Positions 56,911 through 64,000 of a stretch of 64,000 nt of DNA are shown in pieces. The notes below the pieces were generated by a model. The model was not told the DNA's origin. It did no database searches and saw nothing but the letters and a program-made list of their open reading frames with translations. The DNA lies in contig NZ_LQWV01000039.1 in assembly GCF_001553855.1 (NCBI RefSeq), forward strand, positions 1 to 64,000, read 5' to 3'. The stretch's first letter is position 1, and each line of letters starts with the position of its first letter. The DNA comes from Streptococcus gordonii. GTDB taxonomy: Bacteria; Bacillota; Bacilli; Lactobacillales; Streptococcaceae. The position numbers were made by a program, and so were the translations under genes.

Positions 56911-58179
56911 TTATCCTTCAAAAACTAGTTCACCATCACAGAGGGTATACTTCACTTGACCTTTCAGCTTTTCACCAACAAAAGGTGAATTAGCTGCCTT
57001 GGAGGCAAAATGGTCAGTCACAAGTCTATCGGCTTCTGGGTCAAATATTGTCAAATCAGCAGGACCATCCTGAGCGATGAAACCAGCTTCAAAATCATAC
57101 AGTTGGGCTGGATTAAGAGTCATTTTTTCCAAAAGTTCCATCAAGCTCAGATGACCAGCCTCAACTAGGTAGGTCAGTCCCAGAGAAAGCGAAGTTTCAA
57201 GACCAGTCATGCCAGAAGGTGCTTTAGTGATGTCTTCAACATTTTTCTCGTCAGCATGATGTGGAGCATGATCCGTCGCAATGACAGAAATGACACCTGA
57301 TTTGAGCCCCTCAATAACCGCCAGACGGTCCGATTCTAAGCGCAGAGGCGGATTCATCTTAGCATTGCTGCCCTTGGTCAATAGCAAAGCTTCTGTCTTA
57401 GAGAAGTGCTGAGGTGCTGCTTCAGCAGTGACTTGAGCGCCTAGCTTCTGAGCGAATTCCACTACCTTTACACTCTCAGCCTTGGACAAATGCTGAATAT
57501 GCACATGAGCCTTTGCATCATAAGCAATCATAACATCGCGAGCAATCATGCTGTATTCTGCCACACCTGTCGCGCCACAGATATGAAAATGCTCTTTGGC
57601 AATATGCTCATTGAAACCAAGTATGCCGTTGAGATTAGGATCTTCCTCATGTAAGCTTATAAAGGTGTCATTTTTACGTGCTTCTACGAGGGCTTGGCGG
57701 ACAATGCCAGAGTTGGTCAGCGGAATACCGTCATCAGAAAAACCTACTGCACCTGCTGCCAAGAGACCTTGGAAATCTGTCAGATGCTGCCCATCAAAAT
57801 TCTCTGTAATCGTTGCGACGGACTTGATATGGATATTTTCACGACTAGCTGAGTCCAGCACTTCCTTCAGGGTTTCAACTGTAGAGATGGTCGGATTGGT
57901 ATTGGCCATCATAACAACTGTCGTAAAGCCACCTGCTGCTGCTGCCAAAGCCCCCGTATGAATATCTTCCTTATGAGTCTGGCCCGGCTCCCGGAAATGC
58001 ACATGTATATCCACCAAACCAGGAGCCACAACCAAACCACTGGCATCAATAACTTTTGCTCCTTCTGCCTGCAAATCTTGACCTATTTTAACAATCTTCT
58101 TCCCCTCAACCAAGAGGTCAGTAATTTGGTCAAAACCAGTCTTAGGATCCATAACTCGTCCGTTTTTGATTAATAGCAT
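56911..58179 (-). CDS. pyrC: Dihydroorotase
   Basis: Third step of pyrimidine synthesis: cyclises carbamoyl aspartate. The 422-aa product is the type I form, with metal-binding [20 protein letters not shown] (H59, H61) and later [12 protein letters not shown]. It is 12 nt after mutX on the same strand, in a run of ung, mutX and pyrC. No PyrR site was found in front of it. Confidence 0.96.
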   Translation of the reverse strand: MLLIKNGRVMDPKTGFDQITDLLVEGKKIVKIGQDLQAEGAKVIDASGLVVAPGLVDIHVHFREPGQTHKEDIHTGALAAAAGGFTTVVMMANTNPTISTVETLKEVLDSASRENIHIKSVATITENFDGQHLTDFQGLLAAGAVGFSDDGIPLTNSGIVRQALVEARKNDTFISLHEEDPNLNGILGFNEHIAKEHFHICGATGVAEYSMIARDVMIAYDAKAHVHIQHLSKAESVKVVEFAQKLGAQVTAEAAPQHFSKTEALLLTKGSNAKMNPPLRLESDRLAVIEGLKSGVISVIATDHAPHHADEKNVEDITKAPSGMTGLETSLSLGLTYLVEAGHLSLMELLEKMTLNPAQLYDFEAGFIAQDGPADLTIFDPEADRLVTDHFASKAANSPFVGEKLKGQVKYTLCDGELVFEG

Positions 58180-58191
58180 CGTCTTATCTCC

Positions 58192-58656
58192 TTATTCGTA
58201 AAAGTCCACCTGCGTATCCAAGAGCTTATCCCCGTCATAAACAAACTTTGCTGAAAAGAAAGGCTTGTCTTCTAAAAGCCATTCGACAAAGGTATGATCG
58301 CCTTCCCAGGTTGGTTTAGACAAAACCTGATCATAGGGCACCCATTCTAGAGTCCCTTCATTGCAGTCAATCAGTTCCCCCTCGAACTCAGTCACCTTAA
58401 AAACATAGGTGTACCAGTCCAAGTTGGGAGTAAACTCTGGGAAAGTAATAATGCCCTTGAGGACAGGCTTTGCCTTTAGACCTGTTTCCTCTAGAATCTC
58501 GCGCGCAGCACATTCCTGCGGGGTTTCTCCTCGCTCTAGTTTGCCACCGACACCAATCCACTTCCCAGCATGGACATCATTGGGCTTTTTGTTGCGGTGC
58601 AGCATGAGAAACTCTCGGCCATTATCAATATAACAAATCGTTGCTAACTGAACCAT
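58192..58656 (-). CDS. mutX: NUDIX hydrolase, MutX type (8-oxo-dGTP diphosphatase)
   Basis: Hydrolyses oxidised dGTP to limit mutation. The 154-aa protein has the NUDIX box GGKLERGETPQECAAREILE with the closing ETG. The ATG at 58656 is used because AGGAGG lies 4-5 nt before it and the length matches pneumococcal MutX; a frame extension of seven codons upstream is rejected. ung precedes it with a gap of 8 nt. Confidence 0.9.
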   Translation of the reverse strand: MVQLATICYIDNGREFLMLHRNKKPNDVHAGKWIGVGGKLERGETPQECAAREILEETGLKAKPVLKGIITFPEFTPNLDWYTYVFKVTEFEGELIDCNEGTLEWVPYDQVLSKPTWEGDHTFVEWLLEDKPFFSAKFVYDGDKLLDTQVDFYE

Positions 58657-58664
58657 ATTACCTC

Positions 58665-59318
58665 CTAAGCTAACCAATTGATAGGTTCCAAGCCCTTAGC
58701 CACTAAGAAATCATTGGTACGAGAAAAAGGTTTACTACCAAAGAAACCACGATACGCAGACAGCGGACTTGGGTGAGCTGACTCGATGATCAAATGTTGA
58801 GGATTGCTTATCAAGGCTCTTTTCTTGCGAGCGTAAGAACCCCAGAGGATAAAGACAACTGGATCAGTCTTCTCATTGACTACCTTGATAATAGCATCTG
58901 TAAAAGGCTCCCAGATTAAGCCAGCATGCGCATTGGCCTGGCCAGCAGGCACTGTCAGACCAGCATTGAGTAAGAGAACACCCTGCTGAGCCCAGGAAGT
59001 CAAATCATGCGACTCTTTCACTCCGATATCATCAGCCAGTTCTTTGAGAATATTCTGCAAAGAAGGCGGAGCTGGAATGTCATCAGGTACAGAAAAACTC
59101 AAGCCCTGTGCCTGTTTTGGTCCGTGGTAGGGGTCCTGCCCTAAAATAACCACCTTAACATCCGCTAAATCTGTTGTCTGAATCGCATTAAACACCTTTT
59201 CCCGAGGTGGGTAAATAGTCCCTGAAGCATACACTTCATCTAAAAAATGATTGATTTTTGCAAAATAACCTTCAGGTAGCTGCTCCTTAATCAAAGTGTG
59301 CCAAGCTGAATGCTGCAT
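58665..59318 (-). CDS. ung: Uracil-DNA glycosylase
   Basis: Removes uracil from DNA. The 217-aa family-1 enzyme has the water-activating loop [20 protein letters not shown] (D62, H65) and the intercalation loop [13 protein letters not shown]. It leads a set with mutX and pyrC; pairing ung with mutX puts two base-damage functions in one transcript. Confidence 0.97.
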   Translation of the reverse strand: MQHSAWHTLIKEQLPEGYFAKINHFLDEVYASGTIYPPREKVFNAIQTTDLADVKVVILGQDPYHGPKQAQGLSFSVPDDIPAPPSLQNILKELADDIGVKESHDLTSWAQQGVLLLNAGLTVPAGQANAHAGLIWEPFTDAIIKVVNEKTDPVVFILWGSYARKKRALISNPQHLIIESAHPSPLSAYRGFFGSKPFSRTNDFLVAKGLEPINWLA

Positions 59319-59352
59319 ATATGTCTCCTCTCATTTCCTACGATTGGATATT

Positions 59353-60105
59353 TTATCGAATCCACCTAAATGCTCTTCTTAGTTCTGCTACTCCATTTTC
59401 CAGAAAACAAGAACCGTGAGCTAGGATAATTTTTTCTGGTTGCCATGCCAACATCTGCTCTAGACAGTCCTTGGCTTCTTTTTGATGACCGATAAAGGTC
59501 ATACGGTAGTCAATAGGAGTCTGGCCGTCCGGAGCTGCAACACGAACTAATTTATAAGCCTTGCTACGAAGTGGACTTGCAAAATGCTCTGTTTCAAAAT
59601 TCTCGATCAAATCTGTCAAGATCAAGGTTTGACTGTCCTTATGAAAAAAGACAACTTCATTAATATAAGCACTCCCCTTGAAAACCAACTGATCTATCTG
59701 GTCTTCCCAAGCTCGTGGAGCCTTATCTGTCAGCTTTTCATCAAAAGAGACTGGTATTTTCTGCTTGGCCGCTCTCTCTTCCACTCCTGGGCTAGACCAA
59801 GCAATCGCCTCAGGATAACGCTTCTTCCAGTCAGCTATATAAGCATAGTGAATCTTATTAGGTGAAACGAGGTGTGCAACTGGTCCCAAAGCATCCAACT
59901 GATCAAACAAGGCTTGATTTGGTTGGATTGGTGAATGGCACCAGAGCTGGCCATTTGCTAACCTTATGACCGTCATGCGGGTAGAAAAAGGCAACTTTGT
60001 CAGCACCGCATCCATCTCAATCAAATCACCGTCGACAATCCAGATATTCTCAGCAATGGGCTTCAAGGTATAAAGCGGTTCATAGATAGGAACAGGTCTT
60101 TTCAT
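59353..60105 (-). CDS. DUF4336 protein
   Basis: A 250-aa protein starting PLYTLKPIAENIWIVDGDLI, with WCHSPIQPNQALFDQLDALG and LILTDLIENFETEHFASP. DUF4336 proteins resemble metallo-beta-lactamase folds, and ILAHGSCFLENG near the C-terminus fits one metal-site segment, but the classic HxHxDH is not present. Function unknown. It is 2 nt from the upstream membrane-protein gene. Confidence 0.75.
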   Translation of the reverse strand: MKRPVPIYEPLYTLKPIAENIWIVDGDLIEMDAVLTKLPFSTRMTVIRLANGQLWCHSPIQPNQALFDQLDALGPVAHLVSPNKIHYAYIADWKKRYPEAIAWSSPGVEERAAKQKIPVSFDEKLTDKAPRAWEDQIDQLVFKGSAYINEVVFFHKDSQTLILTDLIENFETEHFASPLRSKAYKLVRVAAPDGQTPIDYRMTFIGHQKEAKDCLEQMLAWQPEKIILAHGSCFLENGVAELRRAFRWIR

Positions 60106-60107
60106 CT

Positions 60108-61661
60108 TTAATCATTCCTTTTCAAAGACTTTCGTTGGGAAATTTTTAAGTAACAGACGACTTTCTTCAAATCTTGAGAATACTGACTTAAACCAAGAGC
60201 AGAAACCAGTAAAATCTGTGGTAAAAATTGGATGAGGTAACGGGTTTTCCCACCTTCAAAAATCTGAAGGAAAAGTAAGCCACCAAAAACAGCAAGATTT
60301 AAAAAGTTGACGCGATCATCAGGTCGGTATTTCCACAAAGTCATAACGAGACCTAGACTCATAACAATCCAAACTAGCTGCTTGATCAGAGCGTAATAGA
60401 CATACTCCTTCTTATCAATGCTTAAAAAGAATGTCCGAACAAACTGAGCAAGTGGATTGTTTTTGGTCATTTCGTATAAAGGATTAATAAATGGTGTCTT
60501 TTCATTTTCAACATCACGATAGAGCCAACCCAAGGTCCCTTCTGCCACCGTTAGAGATTGCTTGTAATATAAGTGCCCCCAAAATGTCGCGGGTGTATAT
60601 TCCTTCAAGCGACGCTTAATTTCCTTAATGACATTTTCCTTAGCAAACATGCCATTATTATAGTCATCTCTCTTGTTGGGTTCAATATATTGGAGCAACC
60701 CTTCTTTCATATCTGCTTGATTATGACCTATGTATGTAAGCCCCAAATTGATAAAGAGAAGCGGTCCTTTAGCTAACCCTTCTTTTTGAATAATTGTCAC
60801 TTCATTCTGGTTCTTAATAGCCGTATGAAGTCCACTATAGGTTATCCCAAAAGCAAGGACAAATATTGATAAAACCAAAAGAAAATTTTTCCACTGCTTC
60901 TGCAAAAAGAATGTTACGAAGAAGGCAATCAAGAGAATCATGACTGTCGGGCGAACAAAATATAAGAAGCCTGTTAGCAACCCCAACGAAATACTTAAGG
61001 CAGTCAATTTCTTAATACTGTCAGCTTTAAAGATTCCAAAAATTAAGAAAATCTGTAAAGAAATAAAGGGCAGTGGCGGAATATCCGTATACATAGAGAA
61101 GAAATAAGGAGAAAATCCAGCCAAAAGCACATAAAGACTAAAAACGACATCAGCCGATTCTTGATTAAAAAATTTTTGACTTCCCTTATACAAAATCCAA
61201 GCTGTTAGATTAGCATACACCATGTTAAGCCCCTGCATTATCCAAAGTGCAGACGACTCCCCAAACAGCTTGTAGAAAAAGCGTTCGTAGAGAAAGAGAG
61301 GCAGATTATTTGGGTTACGTGTGATATAGCTTGAAATCGATGTTTCTTTGAGCAAACGAAATGCCCCGTTCAGAACAACTGCTGCATCCCGACGCACCAG
61401 CAACTCAGCCGCCCAAATCATAATGAGCTGAAAAACTACTACAGCCACCATAATCGCGATCTTATGTCGCATCAAATAGCGGTATACTTTCAAAACTTCT
61501 TTACGATAATAATAAGCCCCAAGCAGCAAGATACCAAAAATTGGATAGGCCCAATAACTCATCTCACTGATATAAAAGATTGAAACAAAAAACCAATGTA
61601 CTACAAGGACTAACATGATTTTTTGTAAAATGGAAAACGATAGACGATAAATCTTTGACAT
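60108..61661 (-). CDS. Polytopic membrane glycosyltransferase-like protein
   Basis: About 517 aa with roughly ten or more hydrophobic segments. A long exterior-type loop early (RRDAAVVLNGAFRLLKETSI, YITRNPNNLPLFLYERFF) and TRYLIQFLPQILLVSALGL near the end resemble GT39/GT-C-type lipid-linked sugar transferases. I cannot name the substrate. The ATG at 61661 lies 6 nt after an extended -10 box; an in-frame ATG at 61739 would need a transcript from further up and adds an unconvincing N-terminus. Confidence 0.7.
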   Translation of the reverse strand: MSKIYRLSFSILQKIMLVLVVHWFFVSIFYISEMSYWAYPIFGILLLGAYYYRKEVLKVYRYLMRHKIAIMVAVVVFQLIMIWAAELLVRRDAAVVLNGAFRLLKETSISSYITRNPNNLPLFLYERFFYKLFGESSALWIMQGLNMVYANLTAWILYKGSQKFFNQESADVVFSLYVLLAGFSPYFFSMYTDIPPLPFISLQIFLIFGIFKADSIKKLTALSISLGLLTGFLYFVRPTVMILLIAFFVTFFLQKQWKNFLLVLSIFVLAFGITYSGLHTAIKNQNEVTIIQKEGLAKGPLLFINLGLTYIGHNQADMKEGLLQYIEPNKRDDYNNGMFAKENVIKEIKRRLKEYTPATFWGHLYYKQSLTVAEGTLGWLYRDVENEKTPFINPLYEMTKNNPLAQFVRTFFLSIDKKEYVYYALIKQLVWIVMSLGLVMTLWKYRPDDRVNFLNLAVFGGLLFLQIFEGGKTRYLIQFLPQILLVSALGLSQYSQDLKKVVCYLKISQRKSLKRND

Positions 61662-61667
61662 AGGCTT

Positions 61668-61676
61668 ATTATAGCA
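61668..61676 (-). promoter_or_regulatory. Extended -10, 6 nt from the ATG of the membrane protein gene
   Basis: TGCTATAAT on the minus strand, then AAGCCT, then ATG. Confidence 0.6.
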
Positions 61677-61704
61677 AAAATCAAGGTTTTTAGCTAAGAA
61701 AATA

Positions 61705-61724
61705 CAGCAATCAAGAGACTGCTG
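61705..61724 (-). terminator. Weak hairpin after pyrE
   Basis: CAGCA / TGCTG with a 10-nt loop, followed by TATTTTC on the minus strand; the short stem makes this doubtful. Confidence 0.35.
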
Positions 61725-61795
61725 CTTTTCTTTTGGCAAAGATAAAGTATCTGTTTCGATATGAAATATCGTTTAAACTCAAGCAGAACAAACTC

Positions 61796-62425
61796 TTACA
61801 GATGCCAATTTTCTTGGTCTTCCTTAAAGCGTTTCAATAAGGCTAATCCTTCAGCATTGATATAGCCTTCTTGCTCAGCTAAGTGAATCAACTCTGTATA
61901 GTTAGAAAGGGTCACCAATTTGACACCCGCTTCATTGAAGTTTTTATTTGCTTTTGGCAGCTCATAGGTAAAGATGGCCGCTGCGCCAATCACGTCCGCA
62001 CCTTCACGTTTAGCAGCAGCGATAGCATCCAAGACAGAACCGCCTGTCGAGATTAAGTCCTCAATGACAACCATCTTCTGCCCAGGCTCTACGCGACCTT
62101 CGATTTGATTGCCCGCTCCGTGATCTTTTGGTTTGCTGCGAATGTAGGCAAATGGCAGGTTCATCTTATCAGCGATAATGGCTCCATGAGGAATACCTGC
62201 TGTCGCAGTTCCAGCAATGACTTCTACATCTGGAAATTCTGCCAGAATCTTTTCGACGAAACCATCTTCAATCAAGGTCCGAGTCTCTGGATAGGCCAAG
62301 GTCACACGGTTGTCTGTGTAAATAGGTGACTTGATACCTGATGCCCATGTAAAAGGCTCTTCTGGCTTCAAATACACAGCTTTGATTTTCAATAAATCAC
62401 GCGCAATCTCTTTTGCTAAAGTCAT
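61796..62425 (-). CDS. pyrE: Orotate phosphoribosyltransferase
   Basis: Converts orotate and PRPP to OMP. The 209-aa protein has [20 protein letters not shown] and the PRPP loop [23 protein letters not shown] precedes the ATG. It is the second gene after the PyrR-type attenuator and works directly before PyrF. Confidence 0.97.
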   Translation of the reverse strand: MTLAKEIARDLLKIKAVYLKPEEPFTWASGIKSPIYTDNRVTLAYPETRTLIEDGFVEKILAEFPDVEVIAGTATAGIPHGAIIADKMNLPFAYIRSKPKDHGAGNQIEGRVEPGQKMVVIEDLISTGGSVLDAIAAAKREGADVIGAAAIFTYELPKANKNFNEAGVKLVTLSNYTELIHLAEQEGYINAEGLALLKRFKEDQENWHL

Positions 62426-62503
62426 TTTTTGCTCCTTATAAATTTGAAATTTTATGATACTGTTAATTTTGTATAACGTTTTAATTCGAATTACTTGTTT
62501 TGC

Positions 62504-63196
62504 TTAGCTATTCCACTGCTTCTTGATTTCATGATAAGCATCCCATGGATTTTCAGCTTGGATAATCGGACGACCGACTACAATATAATCACTACCGATT
62601 TGATGTGCTTCTTGCGGAGTCATAACCCGTTTCTGGTCACCAATTTCTGCTCCAGCTGGTCGAATACCCGGCGTCACACAGAGAAAGTCTTCAGCAGTAG
62701 CCGCCTTAATCAGTTCAACCTCTTGAGCTGAGCAAACTACGCCATCCAAACCAGCTTCCTTAGCTTTACGAGCGTAATTTACAACAGACTCCTGAACCGT
62801 TGTCTGGATGTTTTGACAATCACGCATATCTTCTTCACTGGTCGAGGTCAGCTGAGTCACTGCAACCAGTTTAGCCTTGTCTCCCAAAACCTTCTTAGCT
62901 TCGCTCATCATCTCCACACCGCCAGCTGCATGAACCGTCACCATGTCGATGCCAAAAGTTCCTAAGACAGACATAGCTGAGCGTACAGTATTGGGAATGT
63001 CGTGCAGTTTCAGATCCAAGAAAATGCTGTGTCCAAGTCCTTTCAAATAATGAACAATTTCTGGACCGATAGCATAGAAGAATTCCATACCGATTTTTAC
63101 AAATAGTTTTTCATCTTCTGGAAAATGCTCCAAAAAAGCTTTGACATCGTCAAAAGATGGAAAGTCAAGGGCGATAATAGGACGTTCTTCACGCAT
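62504..63196 (-). CDS. pyrF: Orotidine 5'-phosphate decarboxylase
   Basis: Makes UMP from OMP. The 230-aa (beta/alpha)8 enzyme has the catalytic [17 protein letters not shown] (Asp-Lys-Asp set), [20 protein letters not shown] and [16 protein letters not shown] precedes the ATG. It is the first gene behind a PyrR-dependent leader. Confidence 0.97.
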   Translation of the reverse strand: MREERPIIALDFPSFDDVKAFLEHFPEDEKLFVKIGMEFFYAIGPEIVHYLKGLGHSIFLDLKLHDIPNTVRSAMSVLGTFGIDMVTVHAAGGVEMMSEAKKVLGDKAKLVAVTQLTSTSEEDMRDCQNIQTTVQESVVNYARKAKEAGLDGVVCSAQEVELIKAATAEDFLCVTPGIRPAGAEIGDQKRVMTPQEAHQIGSDYIVVGRPIIQAENPWDAYHEIKKQWNS

Positions 63197-63296
63197 GTAG
63201 GGATAATCTCCTTTTTTAATTATTAGCTTTAAAGAACTCCGGCAGGTACTCCTGTTGTCAACTATATCTTCACACTAGACTCGAAAATATAGAAAA

Positions 63297-63318
63297 AACC
63301 TTGCCTGAGAGCAAGGTT
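63297..63318 (-). terminator. Attenuator terminator in the pyrFE leader
   Basis: AACCTTGC / GCAAGGTT with a 6-nt loop and six Ts on the minus strand, between the pyrF promoter and pyrF. Confidence 0.85.
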
Positions 63319-63362
63319 ACACGAAAATGTGGCAGAATTTGCCATTCAAACGTATGATCCTT

Positions 63363-63380
63363 AGTAGCCTCTCTGGACTT
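63363..63380 (-). promoter_or_regulatory. PyrR binding site in the pyrFE leader
   Basis: On the minus strand AAGTCCAGAGAGGCTACT contains the PyrR anti-antiterminator core TCCAGAGAGGCT. With the downstream terminator it forms a UMP/PyrR-controlled attenuator. Confidence 0.85.
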
Positions 63381-63402
63381 CTTTAAAGGTTATATTTAGT
63401 TC

Positions 63403-63431
63403 ATTCTATAATTTCACAGCAAGATTGTCAA
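63403..63431 (-). promoter_or_regulatory. Promoter of pyrFE
   Basis: TTGACA, a 17-bp spacer and TAGAAT on the minus strand, immediately after the pyrDB stop. Confidence 0.85.
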
Positions 63432-63445
63432 GCAAAAATGTAACT

Positions 63446-64000
<555 letters not shown>

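Overview
The window is chromosomal DNA of a low-GC streptococcus, most likely Streptococcus sanguinis or a close mitis/sanguinis-group relative. This rests on gene content and order recalled from that group, not on a database search. The supporting clusters are gyrA-srtA next to a divergent ldh, an LPXTG-anchored 5'-nucleotidase beside plsY and parE, a YSIRK-signal surface protein with CshA-type repeats, TrmFO and ParC proteins close to the pneumococcal ones, and competence cin-boxes upstream of dprA and radC. Most genes lie on the minus strand. The plus-strand islands are coaB-coaC-ECF/pgm/trx, CYTH/prs/desulfurase/rex, ldh and plsY.

Layout. 1-4024: 5' part of a very large cell-wall adhesin. 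4025-5140: an accessory gap with IS30-type debris and one small orphan gene. 5216-10500: rplJL with the L10 leader, a DUF1801 gene followed by a relic of a trmFO 3' end, trmFO, and a satD/DUF3307/nucleotidyltransferase cluster under a repeated operator-like palindrome. 10520-17148: topA, dprA, maa, a frameshifted LicT-type antiterminator, rnhB, rbgA and an ATP-cone protein. 17392-20450: dapA, asd, degenerate tandem repeats of about 176 bp and a structured small RNA resembling the asd RNA motif. 20452-25220: two acetyltransferases, an AlkD-like protein, a lipoprotein, fhs and a membrane protein. 25372-34860: pantothenate/CoA genes, pgm, a thioredoxin-like protein, a cluster-less mutY, pta, an RluA-family synthase, nadK, relQ and a CYTH protein. 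34920-43559: prs, cysteine desulfurase, rex, radC, srtA, gyrA and ldh. 43560-47075: a decayed NUDIX gene, three tRNAs, rpsA, a DUF2969 gene and ilvE. 47228-53764: parC and parE separated by a CPBP protein, an ANT(6)-like protein and a lipoprotein. 53927-64000: plsY, nt5e, pyrC, mutX, ung, a DUF4336 gene, a large membrane glycosyltransferase-like protein, pyrE, pyrF and the 3' part of pyrDB.

How the genes fit together. Both type II topoisomerases and topoisomerase I are here. De novo pyrimidine synthesis is represented by pyrC, pyrE, pyrF and pyrDB, with a PyrR-type attenuator ahead of pyrFE. NAD and redox control (rex, ldh, nadK), (p)ppGpp synthesis (relQ) and acetyl phosphate metabolism (pta) form the metabolic core. 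srtA would anchor both LPXTG/YSIRK surface proteins seen. The less ordinary signals are four genes whose -10 box lies exactly 6 nt before the ATG (candidate leaderless mRNAs), the triple palindrome at satD, the asd-type RNA with its tandem-repeat field, a MutY with no iron-sulfur cysteines, and several gene remnants.
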